DNA from: Metabacillus litoralis
GTDB lineage: Bacteria > Bacillota > Bacilli > Bacillales > Bacillaceae
Reading direction: 5' to 3'
Assembly: GCF_003667825.1 (NCBI RefSeq)
Contig: NZ_CP033043.1
Coordinates: 1,241,001-1,305,000 of the forward strand
DNA length: 64,000 nucleotides
The position numbers were made by a program, and so were the translations under genes. Within the stretch, counting starts at the first letter, position 1; every line of letters begins with the position of its first letter. The notes beneath the pieces were generated by a model. The model did not search any database and was not told where the DNA came from. It saw only the letters and a list, made by a program, of their open reading frames with translations. Below, one piece after another: positions 26,770 through 34,975 of this stretch.

Positions 26770-27342
26770 TTAATTAGAACTATTAATTTTATACAAAATA
26801 TGATCGTTCATCTGTGTGTGTAAATCCTTAAAGAGACCTGTTTTTTCTTCTTCATAAGCTATGTTAATTAACCATTTTGTAAAAGGTGCAACATTCATTG
26901 TTTCAATTTCATCTAAGCTGTAAAATCCGGCTTCATCGGATTCAATTCCATCAGGCGTAGGGGTTCCATCTATATAGTCCATCGCAAATGCTACGTATAT
27001 ATTATGAACTTGACGGGGAAGATCCCGAATTGCAACGATTCTGTTTACCTTTGCTTTTATTCCAGCTTCTTCTTCAACTTCCCGCTCAACGGTTTCTTCA
27101 ATTGATTCTAACTGCTCAATATACCCACCAGGATTTGTCCAATATCCTTTCCCAGGATCATGGGCTCGTTTGACAAGCAGAAACTTTCCATCTTTCATAA
27201 CTAATCCACCAACGCCAATGCTGTAATTCCCCCAAAACACATAATCACAGCTTATACATGCTTTTCTTTCAACTCCATCGATCGAACGCATCTCTAGAGG
27301 TGACCCACATTTCATACAATAGTTGACTGACACTGTAACCAT
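26770..27342 (-). CDS. NUDIX hydrolase with N-terminal zinc ribbon
   Basis: 190 residues. The N-terminus YCMKCGSPLE followed by RKACISCDYVFW forms a four-cysteine zinc ribbon as in NudC-like and related hydrolases. The NUDIX box GGYIEQLESIEETVEREVEE continues EAGI near residue 70-92 and is complete (G, E, RE, EE). Such proteins hydrolyse nucleoside diphosphates linked to another group; the substrate is not predictable. ATG 27342 is very close to its AAGG site; a GTG three codons in (27333) has better spacing. Confidence 0.85.
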   Translation of the reverse strand: MVTVSVNYCMKCGSPLEMRSIDGVERKACISCDYVFWGNYSIGVGGLVMKDGKFLLVKRAHDPGKGYWTNPGGYIEQLESIEETVEREVEEEAGIKAKVNRIVAIRDLPRQVHNIYVAFAMDYIDGTPTPDGIESDEAGFYSLDEIETMNVAPFTKWLINIAYEEEKTGLFKDLHTQMNDHILYKINSSN

Positions 27343-27411
27343 CCTTATCTAATATTAGAGTCTTCTTGAAATATTCTACATAGGATGATGTACTTCCTTT
27401 TTTAACAAGAC

Positions 27412-27449
27412 AAAAAAGGAGCAGGTTCATTTAAAACCTAGCTCCTTTC
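27412..27449 (-). terminator. Terminator of the MFS transporter gene
   Basis: AAAGGAGC(AGGTT) pairs with AACCT(AGCTCCTTT) with one bulge. On the minus strand the stem is followed by TTTTTTGTC, so it ends the minus-strand transporter transcript. Confidence 0.8.
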
Positions 27450-27454
27450 GAATT

Positions 27455-28708
27455 TTATGCGACTTGTTTCTTCTGGGCTTCTTTCACCTTCTTTATATCT
27501 AAGCGAAGAAGAAGGGAAACGATAAAGGCAAGAAGAATGAGAGCGGAAAAAACATAGAACACAGGAATATAGCTATTTGTTGTTTCTCTTATACCTGAAA
27601 CAAGCATAGGTCCGAATACTCCACCTAATGACCATGTTGTTAATAAGTATCCATGAATCGCACCAAGTTGTTTTGTCCCAAATAAGTCACCGATAAAGGC
27701 AGGAAGGTTAGAGAAGCCGCCTCCATAACAACTCACAACTAATAAAATTAAAGCTTGAAATATTAACGCATTTGTTATTGTAGGAAGAAGGGTAAACGCC
27801 ACAATTTGAATGACAAAGAAAATGACGAAAACAATAGGTCGCCCTAAGAAGTCTGAAGCAGCAGCCCAACCAAGTCTGCCTCCACCGTTAAAGATCCCCA
27901 TAATGCCAACCATCGCAGCTGCTGCTCCTGCTGAAAGGCCAACTACTTCCTGCGCCATTGGTGATGCGACAGAAATCATCATAATGCCTGCACTTGTGTT
28001 AATTAACATCATAATCCAAAGCATCCAAAAACGTTTTGTTTTAACCGCTTCTTTCGCGGTTAATTGTTGAAGATCTTCTTTTATTTCTTTTTTACCTGAA
28101 GCAACATCTTTTTTCATTCCTTCAGGCATCCAGCCTTCAGGAGGTGGAGCGATGTAAGAAGCACCAATTACCATTAACACAAAATAACAAACACCGAGTA
28201 CATAAAATGTAGAAGGGATCCCTATTGATACAATGAGATCTGCAGCTACAGGGGCTGTTATTAAAGCACCAGAACCAAACCCAAGTACAGCCATTCCTGT
28301 AGCTAAACCTCTTCGATCTGGAAACCATTTTACTAAGGTAGAAACAGGAGAGATATAGCCAATACCTAAGCCTAAGCCACTAGCAACTCCATAAGTTAAT
28401 AAGAAAAGGGGGAGAGATTCAATGCTTACGGCAAATCCTGAACCAATTTGTCCTAAACCAAATAACACTGCTGCCACAATCGCGGATTTACGTGGACCAT
28501 TTTTTTCTACAAAGCTACCAAATAAAGCAGCAGAGGAGCCTGCAAGCGCCATCATAATGGTAAAGGCAATAGCTGCTTCTGTTGCGGACCAGCCTAACGT
28601 TTCACTTAACGGATTTTTATAGACACTATAAGCATAAGCTGCCCCAATAGAAATATGAATAGCGATAGCAGAGAGGGCGATTAACCATCTATTTTTTGTT
28701 GTCTTCAT
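27455..28708 (-). CDS. OxlT-like MFS transporter (oxalate/formate antiporter family)
   Basis: 417 residues from ATG at 28708, eight bases after AAAGGAG; longer frames to 28759 lack a ribosome site. Twelve hydrophobic spans are apparent. WLIALSAIAIHISIGAAYAY at the start, GSFVEKNGPRKS after span 2, and LGLGIGYISPVSTLVKWFPD near residue 115 followed by RRGLATGMAVLGFGSGALI are characteristic of the OxlT/monocarboxylate group. The substrate is probably an organic anion but cannot be fixed. A cre site lies about 97 bases upstream. Confidence 0.85.
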   Translation of the reverse strand: MKTTKNRWLIALSAIAIHISIGAAYAYSVYKNPLSETLGWSATEAAIAFTIMMALAGSSAALFGSFVEKNGPRKSAIVAAVLFGLGQIGSGFAVSIESLPLFLLTYGVASGLGLGIGYISPVSTLVKWFPDRRGLATGMAVLGFGSGALITAPVAADLIVSIGIPSTFYVLGVCYFVLMVIGASYIAPPPEGWMPEGMKKDVASGKKEIKEDLQQLTAKEAVKTKRFWMLWIMMLINTSAGIMMISVASPMAQEVVGLSAGAAAAMVGIMGIFNGGGRLGWAAASDFLGRPIVFVIFFVIQIVAFTLLPTITNALIFQALILLVVSCYGGGFSNLPAFIGDLFGTKQLGAIHGYLLTTWSLGGVFGPMLVSGIRETTNSYIPVFYVFSALILLAFIVSLLLRLDIKKVKEAQKKQVA

Positions 28709-29015
28709 GTACATTTCTCCTTTACGAGTAAGATAGTTAGGGCGAAAACATAAAAACATAGATGTGAAAACAAAGGTGAGGAGCTCGACATAAAAGTCGA
28801 ATCTTGTAAGCGATTACAATTATGACTATCAAAAAGATTCAGAAATGAAACAGGGTGTTAATGATTCCTTTCAACTATCATAACAAAATTTTTCTATTCT
28901 TCCAATCTTTAGATAGGTTATCACCTATTATACAATATTATGAAAATATTTAAACTGTTATAACACAAAAAAATATTCGGAATTTGTCAATTCCTGCGCT
29001 TGCCTAGGAAATAAT
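28709..29015. other. Intergenic region upstream of the MFS gene
   Basis: About 300 bases containing the minus-strand promoter region of the MFS gene. It holds the cre site listed separately and a short perfect inverted repeat, ATAGGT (28913-28918) and ACCTAT (28923-28928). No gene was seen in it. Confidence 0.5.
28805..28818. promoter_or_regulatory. cre site (CcpA operator) upstream of the MFS transporter
   Basis: TGTAAGCGATTACA matches every fixed position of the cre consensus TGWAANCGNTNWCA. It lies about 97 bases upstream of the minus-strand start at 28708, in a position to repress or activate transcription by CcpA with HPr-Ser-P. Confidence 0.7.
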
Positions 29016-29019
29016 GAAA

Positions 29020-29044
29020 GCGCGTTCTGTAAATTAGAACACGC
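29020..29044 (-). terminator. Terminator of the FrnE-like gene
   Basis: GCGCGTTCT (29020-29028) pairs with AGAACACGC (29036-29044), with one mismatch and a 7-base loop. It lies just downstream of the minus-strand stop, and the minus strand continues with TTTC. Confidence 0.65.
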
Positions 29045-29055
29045 TCTTCATCTTT

Positions 29056-29748
29056 CTAAATCTCACAAGAATCATCTGTGCATGTAGCATCTCTATTATT
29101 ATTTAAACTAATAAAAGGCCCATCTTGCTCGTTAATTTGGTTGATTGCTTCAATAAATGTTTCTACTGGTTGTGCACCGCTTATGGCATATTTTCGGTTA
29201 ATTAAGAAAAAGGGAACACCTTGAATCCCTAGCTGTTGTGCCTCTTGTTCATCACTACGCACAGCATCAGTCATTTCGTCGCTATTTAGTAAGTTTGTTA
29301 CTTTTTCACGATTTAATCCAATTTCAACTGCTAAATCGATCAAAGTAGAATGATCACCGATATGCTTAGATTCTGTAAAGAAAGCATGTAGTATTCTCTC
29401 AGCCATTTCATTCATAAGGCCTTGTGTTTTTGCGAACATCGTTAAACGATGTGCATCAAATGTATTTGTTAGTTTCATCGTATCGAACTGATAATCTAAA
29501 CCAGACTCTCTTGCCATCTCTTCCATATTGTTGCAATTAAGCTTTGCTTGCTCAAGACTCATCCCATATTTCTTTGCTAGCTTTTCATAAATACTATCAG
29601 AAATGTCTCGTTCTGCAGTAGGATCTAATTCAAAACAGCGATAAACTACTTCAACCTTAAGATCTACCTGTTTTATTGCTTCTTCAAGTCGTCTTTTTCC
29701 AATATAACAAAACGGACAAGCATAATCTGTCCACATTTCAATCAACAT
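29056..29748 (-). CDS. FrnE-like DsbA-family oxidoreductase
   Basis: 230-residue cytoplasmic thioredoxin-fold protein without signal peptide. The active site CPFC is at residues 11-14 (WTDYACPFCYIGKRRLEEAI), and GVQGVPFFLINRKYAISGAQ-like text (IQGVPFFLINRKYAISGAQ) near residue 175 supplies the cis-proline. The 2-hydroxychromene isomerase/FrnE branch fits best. The C-terminus ends in CTDDSCEI, an extra cysteine pair that could be a second redox or metal site. Likely a thiol-disulphide isomerase or dehalogenase-like enzyme; substrate unknown. Confidence 0.87.
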   Translation of the reverse strand: MLIEMWTDYACPFCYIGKRRLEEAIKQVDLKVEVVYRCFELDPTAERDISDSIYEKLAKKYGMSLEQAKLNCNNMEEMARESGLDYQFDTMKLTNTFDAHRLTMFAKTQGLMNEMAERILHAFFTESKHIGDHSTLIDLAVEIGLNREKVTNLLNSDEMTDAVRSDEQEAQQLGIQGVPFFLINRKYAISGAQPVETFIEAINQINEQDGPFISLNNNRDATCTDDSCEI

Positions 29749-29914
29749 GTGAAATCCCTCCAGTTGTATTCGTTTTTAGTATACTAATTCAATCTTTAAA
29801 TAAAAAATAAAATGCCTCAGCTGTTGTTGATGTTTTTAGAATTACCCAACTCTACGAAAAACATGGTAAACTGTAAGTCGAATTTATTTTACTCTCTAGG
29901 AAGGAGCCGGACAT

Positions 29915-32900
29915 ATGAAGGCAAAAATAACTCATCAATTAATTAAGGATATGTGTGGCGTTACGTCCTTCAAGAGAGGTAATGCATTTTTTCTTGCAAA
30001 TAAAGTAAAAATTGAGGATTATGACGAGCATACATGTCAGGCTATTGTCGAAGGAACAGAAAATTTCAATGTTACAATCTCAGAAATGGACAAGGGAGGC
30101 ATTCAATCAACATGCTCTTGCCCAAAGCTAGCTTCTTTCGATAAAGACTGTCAGCATATCGCTGCGGTTTTATTATACCTTTACGATCAACAGAGAAACG
30201 GAAATTCATTACAAAAACCTGATGATACGATGACAAAAGATTTGTTTTCTCTTTTTAGCCATCAGCCGATCCGTTCCAGCAGTCATCAGCGACATTTTGA
30301 AAATAGACAGGTTATCGAAGCGGAATTTATATGTAAGCCTGTTACAGACGAAAATGGAGTAAACTTGCTCGGTATTGAAGTGAAATTAAACTCATTTTTA
30401 ATAGAAGATTTATTTGGATTTTTAGAGCATTTACAAGCAGGAAAATCAATTCAACTATCTAGTTCCTTTCTATTTGATGCAACCTATCATTGTTTTCAAC
30501 GAGAAGATGATGAAGTATTTCAACAAATGATTGGAATTATGTTAGATAAAAAAGCTGATAAAACAATCGGATCACATACACATACAAGTATGTTGCTTAT
30601 TCCACCCACTTCATGGAAAAAAATGCTAACATCCTTACTAGCAGCACCTCAAGTCAAGTTAGTGTATAAAGAGACGAGGTTTAATGGGATACATGTAACG
30701 AAAGAATCGCTTCCTTTACAATTCAACTTTGATAAAACCACCGGTTATGAGTTAGAAATGAAAGGTCTTGATAAGATTGTGATTTTTCATTCCTATCAAA
30801 CCGTTTTATATAATGGTAAGTTCATTCAATTAGACAATGACGATTTTAAGCGTTTATTCGAGCTAAATCAAATGTTGAAGAAAACACGAACGTCTTCCAT
30901 ACCGATTCAACACGAACAGGTTGGTTTTTTTCTAGAAAAGGTGGTACCTGGTTTGAAAAGACTGGGGAAAGTGAATATAGCTGAAGCCATTAGTCGCCAA
31001 CTAGTCAAAACCCCATTAGTAGCTAAGCTTTATTTGGATCGAATTAAAAACCGTTTACTTGCAGGGCTTGAGTTTCACTATGAAAATATGATGATCAATC
31101 CTTTAGAAGGCCGGGATCTTCCGAAAGGATACATTCTTTTGAGAGATATAGAAATAGAAGAGGAAATCCTAAGTTTAATGGAAGAAAGCTCTTTCTCCAA
31201 AACAGATGGAGGCTATTATCTGCATAACGAAGAGCTAGAATATGATTTTCTCTATTATCAAATGCCTAAGCTGCAAAAGCTTTGTCAAACTTATGCAACA
31301 ACAGCTGTTAGGATGCGAATTTTCAGAGAAAATGTGAAGCCGCAGATTCGAATTAAAGTAAAAAAGGAACGAACAAACTGGCTTGAATTTAAGTTCGAAA
31401 TGGACGGCATCGCTGAAAAAGAAATAAAAGAGGTTTTAGTAGCTCTAGAGGAAAAACGAAAGTACTATCGATTGCGAGATGGCTCATTACTTTCATTAGA
31501 AACAAAAGAGTTTGAGGAAATTCAGCGGTTTCTTCATACTTCTCTCGTACAGGATAAAGATTTGTATAATGGATTAGATCTTCCTATTGAAAAAAGTCTT
31601 CAGCTTCTTGATGTTGTCGAGGGCAGTGAGTCTTTTTATGTAGAAGAGTCATTTAGACAGTTTCTTAATACAATCCATCATCCCGGCAGCCTAGACTTTC
31701 CAATTCCAGATCACTTAGATTCTATTTTAAAAGATTATCAAAAAATCGGTTTTAAATGGATGAAAACTCTTGCTACTTTCGGATTTGGCGGCATATTAGC
31801 AGACGATATGGGGCTAGGTAAAACATTGCAAAGCATCACGTTTATTTCTTCAGAGCTTCAAACCATTCGTCAGGAAAAACGTCCAGTGCTAATCGTATGT
31901 CCTTCCTCACTAACCTATAATTGGTTGAGCGAATTTATGAAATTCACACCAGGTATTAAGACGCTTATTATGGATGGGGCGAAATCAGAACGTGCTAAAC
32001 GACAAAATGAAGCATGTGATACTGATGTGATTATTACATCTTATCCACTTTTACGTAAGGATATTAAATGGTATGAAAAACAAACATTTCATTCGATCTT
32101 TTTCGATGAAGCTCAAGCCTTTAAAAATCCATTAACACAAACTGCCCGGGCCGTTAAAAAGTTGCAGGCGAATCACCGGTTTGCATTAACAGGAACCCCA
32201 GTCGAAAATTCACTAGAAGAGCTATGGTCGATTTTTCACGTTGTTTTTCCTGAATTATTTCTCGGGTTAAAAGAATACAGTCAGCTTACAAAAGCAACAA
32301 TTTCTCGGCGAATTCAGCCATTTTTGCTTAGAAGAATGAAGGAAGACGTGTTACCTGAGTTTCCTGAAAAAGTAGAATTAACGGATTCAGTTGAATTACT
32401 TCCTGAACAGAAAAAGCTTTACGCAGCCTATTTAGCAAAACTAAGACATGATACACTGAAACATCTTGATAAAGAAACAATTAGGAAAAACCGAATTAGA
32501 ATACTAGCCGGTTTAACTCGTTTACGCCAAATTTGCTGTCATCCTCGCTTATTCGTTGATAGCTATAAGGGGAGTTCAGCTAAGTTTGAGCAGCTTATGC
32601 AAATCATAGAGGAATCCAGACTTTCCGGCAGAAGGGTATTAATTTTCTCTCAATTCACTAGAATGCTTGAGCTGATTGGTAGAGAGCTAACGATAAGAGG
32701 ACTACCGTACTTTTATCTTGATGGACAAACTCCCTCTGAAGATAGAGTAGAGATCTGCAACCGTTATAATGACGGGGAACGAGATTATTTTCTTATTTCA
32801 TTAAAAGCCGGAGGAACAGGCCTGAATTTAATGAGTGCCGACACCGTTATTTTGTATGACACATGGTGGAATCCAGCTGTTGAGGAACAAGCTGCTGACC

Positions 32901-33088
32901 GTGCCCACCGAATCGGCCAAAAAAACTCCGTCCAAGTCATTAAGCTCGTAGCAAAAGGAACAATCGAAGAAAAAATCAATGAACTCCAAGACAAAAAGCG
33001 TGACCTCATTGAAGAAATCATTAAATCTGACGGTCAGAAGGGAACGATGCTGACGGAGGAGGATATTAGGGAGATATTGATGTTGTGA
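29915..33088 (+). CDS. SNF2-family helicase with SWIM zinc finger (YwqA-like)
   Basis: 1057 residues. The N-terminus has a SWIM zinc finger (CSCPKLASFDKDCQHIAAVL, about residues 70-95), followed by a long SNF2-associated region and a C-terminal Swi2/Snf2 ATPase. Motif I is GGILADDMGLGKT near residue 627, motif II is FFDEAQAFKN near 729, ALTGTPVEN is motif III, and the second RecA lobe has LKAGGTGLNL and ADRAHRIGQ. Related to B. subtilis YwqA, a DNA-dependent ATPase of unclear role. Single-gene transcript with AAGGAGCC upstream and a terminator downstream. Confidence 0.92.
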   Translation: MKAKITHQLIKDMCGVTSFKRGNAFFLANKVKIEDYDEHTCQAIVEGTENFNVTISEMDKGGIQSTCSCPKLASFDKDCQHIAAVLLYLYDQQRNGNSLQKPDDTMTKDLFSLFSHQPIRSSSHQRHFENRQVIEAEFICKPVTDENGVNLLGIEVKLNSFLIEDLFGFLEHLQAGKSIQLSSSFLFDATYHCFQREDDEVFQQMIGIMLDKKADKTIGSHTHTSMLLIPPTSWKKMLTSLLAAPQVKLVYKETRFNGIHVTKESLPLQFNFDKTTGYELEMKGLDKIVIFHSYQTVLYNGKFIQLDNDDFKRLFELNQMLKKTRTSSIPIQHEQVGFFLEKVVPGLKRLGKVNIAEAISRQLVKTPLVAKLYLDRIKNRLLAGLEFHYENMMINPLEGRDLPKGYILLRDIEIEEEILSLMEESSFSKTDGGYYLHNEELEYDFLYYQMPKLQKLCQTYATTAVRMRIFRENVKPQIRIKVKKERTNWLEFKFEMDGIAEKEIKEVLVALEEKRKYYRLRDGSLLSLETKEFEEIQRFLHTSLVQDKDLYNGLDLPIEKSLQLLDVVEGSESFYVEESFRQFLNTIHHPGSLDFPIPDHLDSILKDYQKIGFKWMKTLATFGFGGILADDMGLGKTLQSITFISSELQTIRQEKRPVLIVCPSSLTYNWLSEFMKFTPGIKTLIMDGAKSERAKRQNEACDTDVIITSYPLLRKDIKWYEKQTFHSIFFDEAQAFKNPLTQTARAVKKLQANHRFALTGTPVENSLEELWSIFHVVFPELFLGLKEYSQLTKATISRRIQPFLLRRMKEDVLPEFPEKVELTDSVELLPEQKKLYAAYLAKLRHDTLKHLDKETIRKNRIRILAGLTRLRQICCHPRLFVDSYKGSSAKFEQLMQIIEESRLSGRRVLIFSQFTRMLELIGRELTIRGLPYFYLDGQTPSEDRVEICNRYNDGERDYFLISLKAGGTGLNLMSADTVILYDTWWNPAVEEQAADRAHRIGQKNSVQVIKLVAKGTIEEKINELQDKKRDLIEEIIKSDGQKGTMLTEEDIREILML

Positions 33089-33105
33089 GGTGAAGGGGTT
33101 TTTTT

Positions 33106-33124
33106 GGTGCCTGTCACTACCCGA
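33106..33124 (+). repeat. Copy 1 of a 19 bp dispersed motif (GGTGCCTGTCACT type)
   Basis: GGTGCCTGTCACTACCCGA lies 17 bases after the SNF2 gene. The same sequence with one mismatch occurs inverted at 50448-50466. Similar GGTGCCTG-type elements are scattered at gene ends in Bacillaceae, as I recall; origin and role unknown. Confidence 0.6.
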
Positions 33125-33150
33125 TATTTGTCGAGATTCGTCGTTACGAA

Positions 33151-33182
33151 AAAAGGGCTGTCCATCTCAACAGCCCTTTTTC
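33151..33182 (+). terminator. Terminator after the SNF2 helicase gene
   Basis: AAAAGGGCTGT (33151-33161) pairs with ACAGCCCTTTT (33170-33180) with an 8-base loop. Confidence 0.88.
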
Positions 33183-33290
33183 ACTTGCTGAATATTCCTT
33201 AAATTGGTTTGTTCCTTACATCCTTCTATCAATTATACTAATATATAAGTCTATTTAATAAAAAGGAGGGTACGCTACAAAAGCATCAAC

Positions 33291-34448
33291 ATGAAAAAAC
33301 GTCTTAGAAAAATCTTTCTATCATTTGTAGTGTTCCTTCTATTATGCTGTATAGGTGTTATAGGAGCTGTTGAATATTGGAGTCATACAGAAGCAGGGAA
33401 GGTACCTGCAAAAACAGCTGTCCTTCTTCATGCTGTTGATCAAAGACTAGTCACATCAGATATGAAAGCACCTAAAATATTCTCAAGCTCTGGTAGTCCA
33501 AGCTATACTCGTACAACAACATCCATCCCTATGTCAGACGGGGAGAAGATCCCAATCAGAATTTATCAACCTAAAAAGGGCGGACCACATCCCATTATTA
33601 TTTACTACCATGGCGGTGCTTTTTTAGAAGGGTACGGAAACATTAACACACACGATAATATTGTCCGTGCGCTCGCTGCGAACACACAAAACGTTGTAAT
33701 CTCAGTCGGATACAGATTAGCCCCCACTCATCCTTTCCCAACCGCTACGGAGGATAGCTATGAAGCATTGCTTTGGGCTGTTCAACACGCAAGTTCTTTT
33801 AATGGAGATCCTAGTAAAATTGCAGTTGCAGGTGACAGTGCCGGAGGAAATCTAGCAACAGTTGTGACGATGATGGCACGTGACCGAAACGGTCCATCCA
33901 TTACCTCACAAGCGCTTTTTTACCCGTTAACCACATTTCAAGATGTTGCTTTTTCATCAAGAAGTTTATATGATAGCGGCTACTATTTAATTTCAAGGAG
34001 TGTAATGGAAAAGGCGCGGAAAAACTATACACCAGAGGAAAATATGTGGTCAAATCCTTATACATCACCTCTTGAAGCTCAAAATCTTCATGATCTTCCT
34101 CCTGCATTCATTATTACAGCAGAATTTGATCCGCTTAGAGATGAAGGAGAAGCATACGGGAAAGTGTTAGCAGCAAATGGAACACCAGTCAATGCGGTTA
34201 GGTATAATGGTGTGATGCATGGATTTGTTTCATTTTACGAGGTTATGAATCGCGGGAAAGATGCGCTTGATGAAGCATCAGCTTATTTAACGGAATCGTT
34301 TCAACAGCAACCGAAGTATCAAGCCTATCAGCTAGATATCTATGACAATCAACCAGCATTAGAAAGCTTACAGGACAGAGGAGAGGCCTATGCAATCGGA
34401 GGATATTTACTCGGAAAACAGGCTATTTCCAAGCTTTCTTCCTGGTAA
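33291..34448 (+). CDS. Alpha/beta hydrolase, HSL/acetyl-hydrolase type, membrane-anchored or secreted
   Basis: 385 residues. A basic start and hydrophobic stretch at residues 8-28 form a signal anchor or uncleaved signal. The oxyanion motif YYHGGAFLEGYG is near residue 105, the nucleophile elbow AVAGDSAGGNLATV near residue 182, the acid in EFDPLRDEGEAYG near residue 280 and the histidine in VMHGFVSF near residue 308: the hormone-sensitive-lipase family. About 60 residues beyond the histidine form an atypical tail ending GGYLLGKQAISKLSS. The only good ribosome site (AAAGGAGGG) lies 20 bases from ATG 33291, unusually far. Confidence 0.87.
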   Translation: MKKRLRKIFLSFVVFLLLCCIGVIGAVEYWSHTEAGKVPAKTAVLLHAVDQRLVTSDMKAPKIFSSSGSPSYTRTTTSIPMSDGEKIPIRIYQPKKGGPHPIIIYYHGGAFLEGYGNINTHDNIVRALAANTQNVVISVGYRLAPTHPFPTATEDSYEALLWAVQHASSFNGDPSKIAVAGDSAGGNLATVVTMMARDRNGPSITSQALFYPLTTFQDVAFSSRSLYDSGYYLISRSVMEKARKNYTPEENMWSNPYTSPLEAQNLHDLPPAFIITAEFDPLRDEGEAYGKVLAANGTPVNAVRYNGVMHGFVSFYEVMNRGKDALDEASAYLTESFQQQPKYQAYQLDIYDNQPALESLQDRGEAYAIGGYLLGKQAISKLSSW

Positions 34449-34450
34449 GA

Positions 34451-34484
34451 AAAAATGACACACCGTTAAAAGTGTGTCATTTTT
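34451..34484. terminator. Bidirectional terminator between hydrolase and Dabb genes
   Basis: AAAAATGACACAC (34451-34463) and GTGTGTCATTTTT (34472-34484) form a perfect 13 bp stem with A and T tracts on both sides, suited to two convergent genes. Confidence 0.9.
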
Positions 34485-34485
34485 A

Positions 34486-34779
34486 TTAGATTTCAAAATC
34501 AACGACAATTAGATCCGTTAAACCAATCTCCTTTAGAAACGCAACAGCTTCCTGATGCTTTTCATGTGGTCCATATTGTTCAAGAGCTTGCTTATCCTCA
34601 AAACGTACCGTTAAACCTAATTCAAATCCCTGACTTCTGTCAGAAAAATTTACCCCTGCTTGAATATCAACAATCCCGCTAATTTCATTCTTAAGAGATG
34701 TTAATTTTTGAATCGCTTCGTTTTGTTGTTCGACTGTTGTTGAATCATTAAATTTGAAGATAACGATATGCTCTACCAT
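34486..34779 (-). CDS. Dabb (stress-responsive A/B barrel) domain protein
   Basis: 97 residues. The dimeric ferredoxin-like A/B barrel is recognised from MVEHIVIFKFND at the start, LTSLKNEISGIVDIQAGVNF in the middle, and the VRFEDKQALEQYGPHEKHQE stretch near residue 58. A GGAGGAA site precedes the ATG. Small stress or degradative proteins of this type are often uncharacterised; no operon partner here. Confidence 0.85.
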   Translation of the reverse strand: MVEHIVIFKFNDSTTVEQQNEAIQKLTSLKNEISGIVDIQAGVNFSDRSQGFELGLTVRFEDKQALEQYGPHEKHQEAVAFLKEIGLTDLIVVDFEI

Positions 34780-34975
34780 GAAAATTCCTCCAAGAACTAT
34801 TCTTATTTTCGTACGAGTATATTATTGCACAATTTGAAAGATAGGGACAAACAAAATACATGAGAAGAAGAAAGAACTTTTCATTCTATTTATAAAGGAT
34901 TAATTGGAAGTACATAGAAATGAATATGTAGTAATATTTTAAACTAGTAAAAGCGAAAGACTGGAGGGTGATGCG

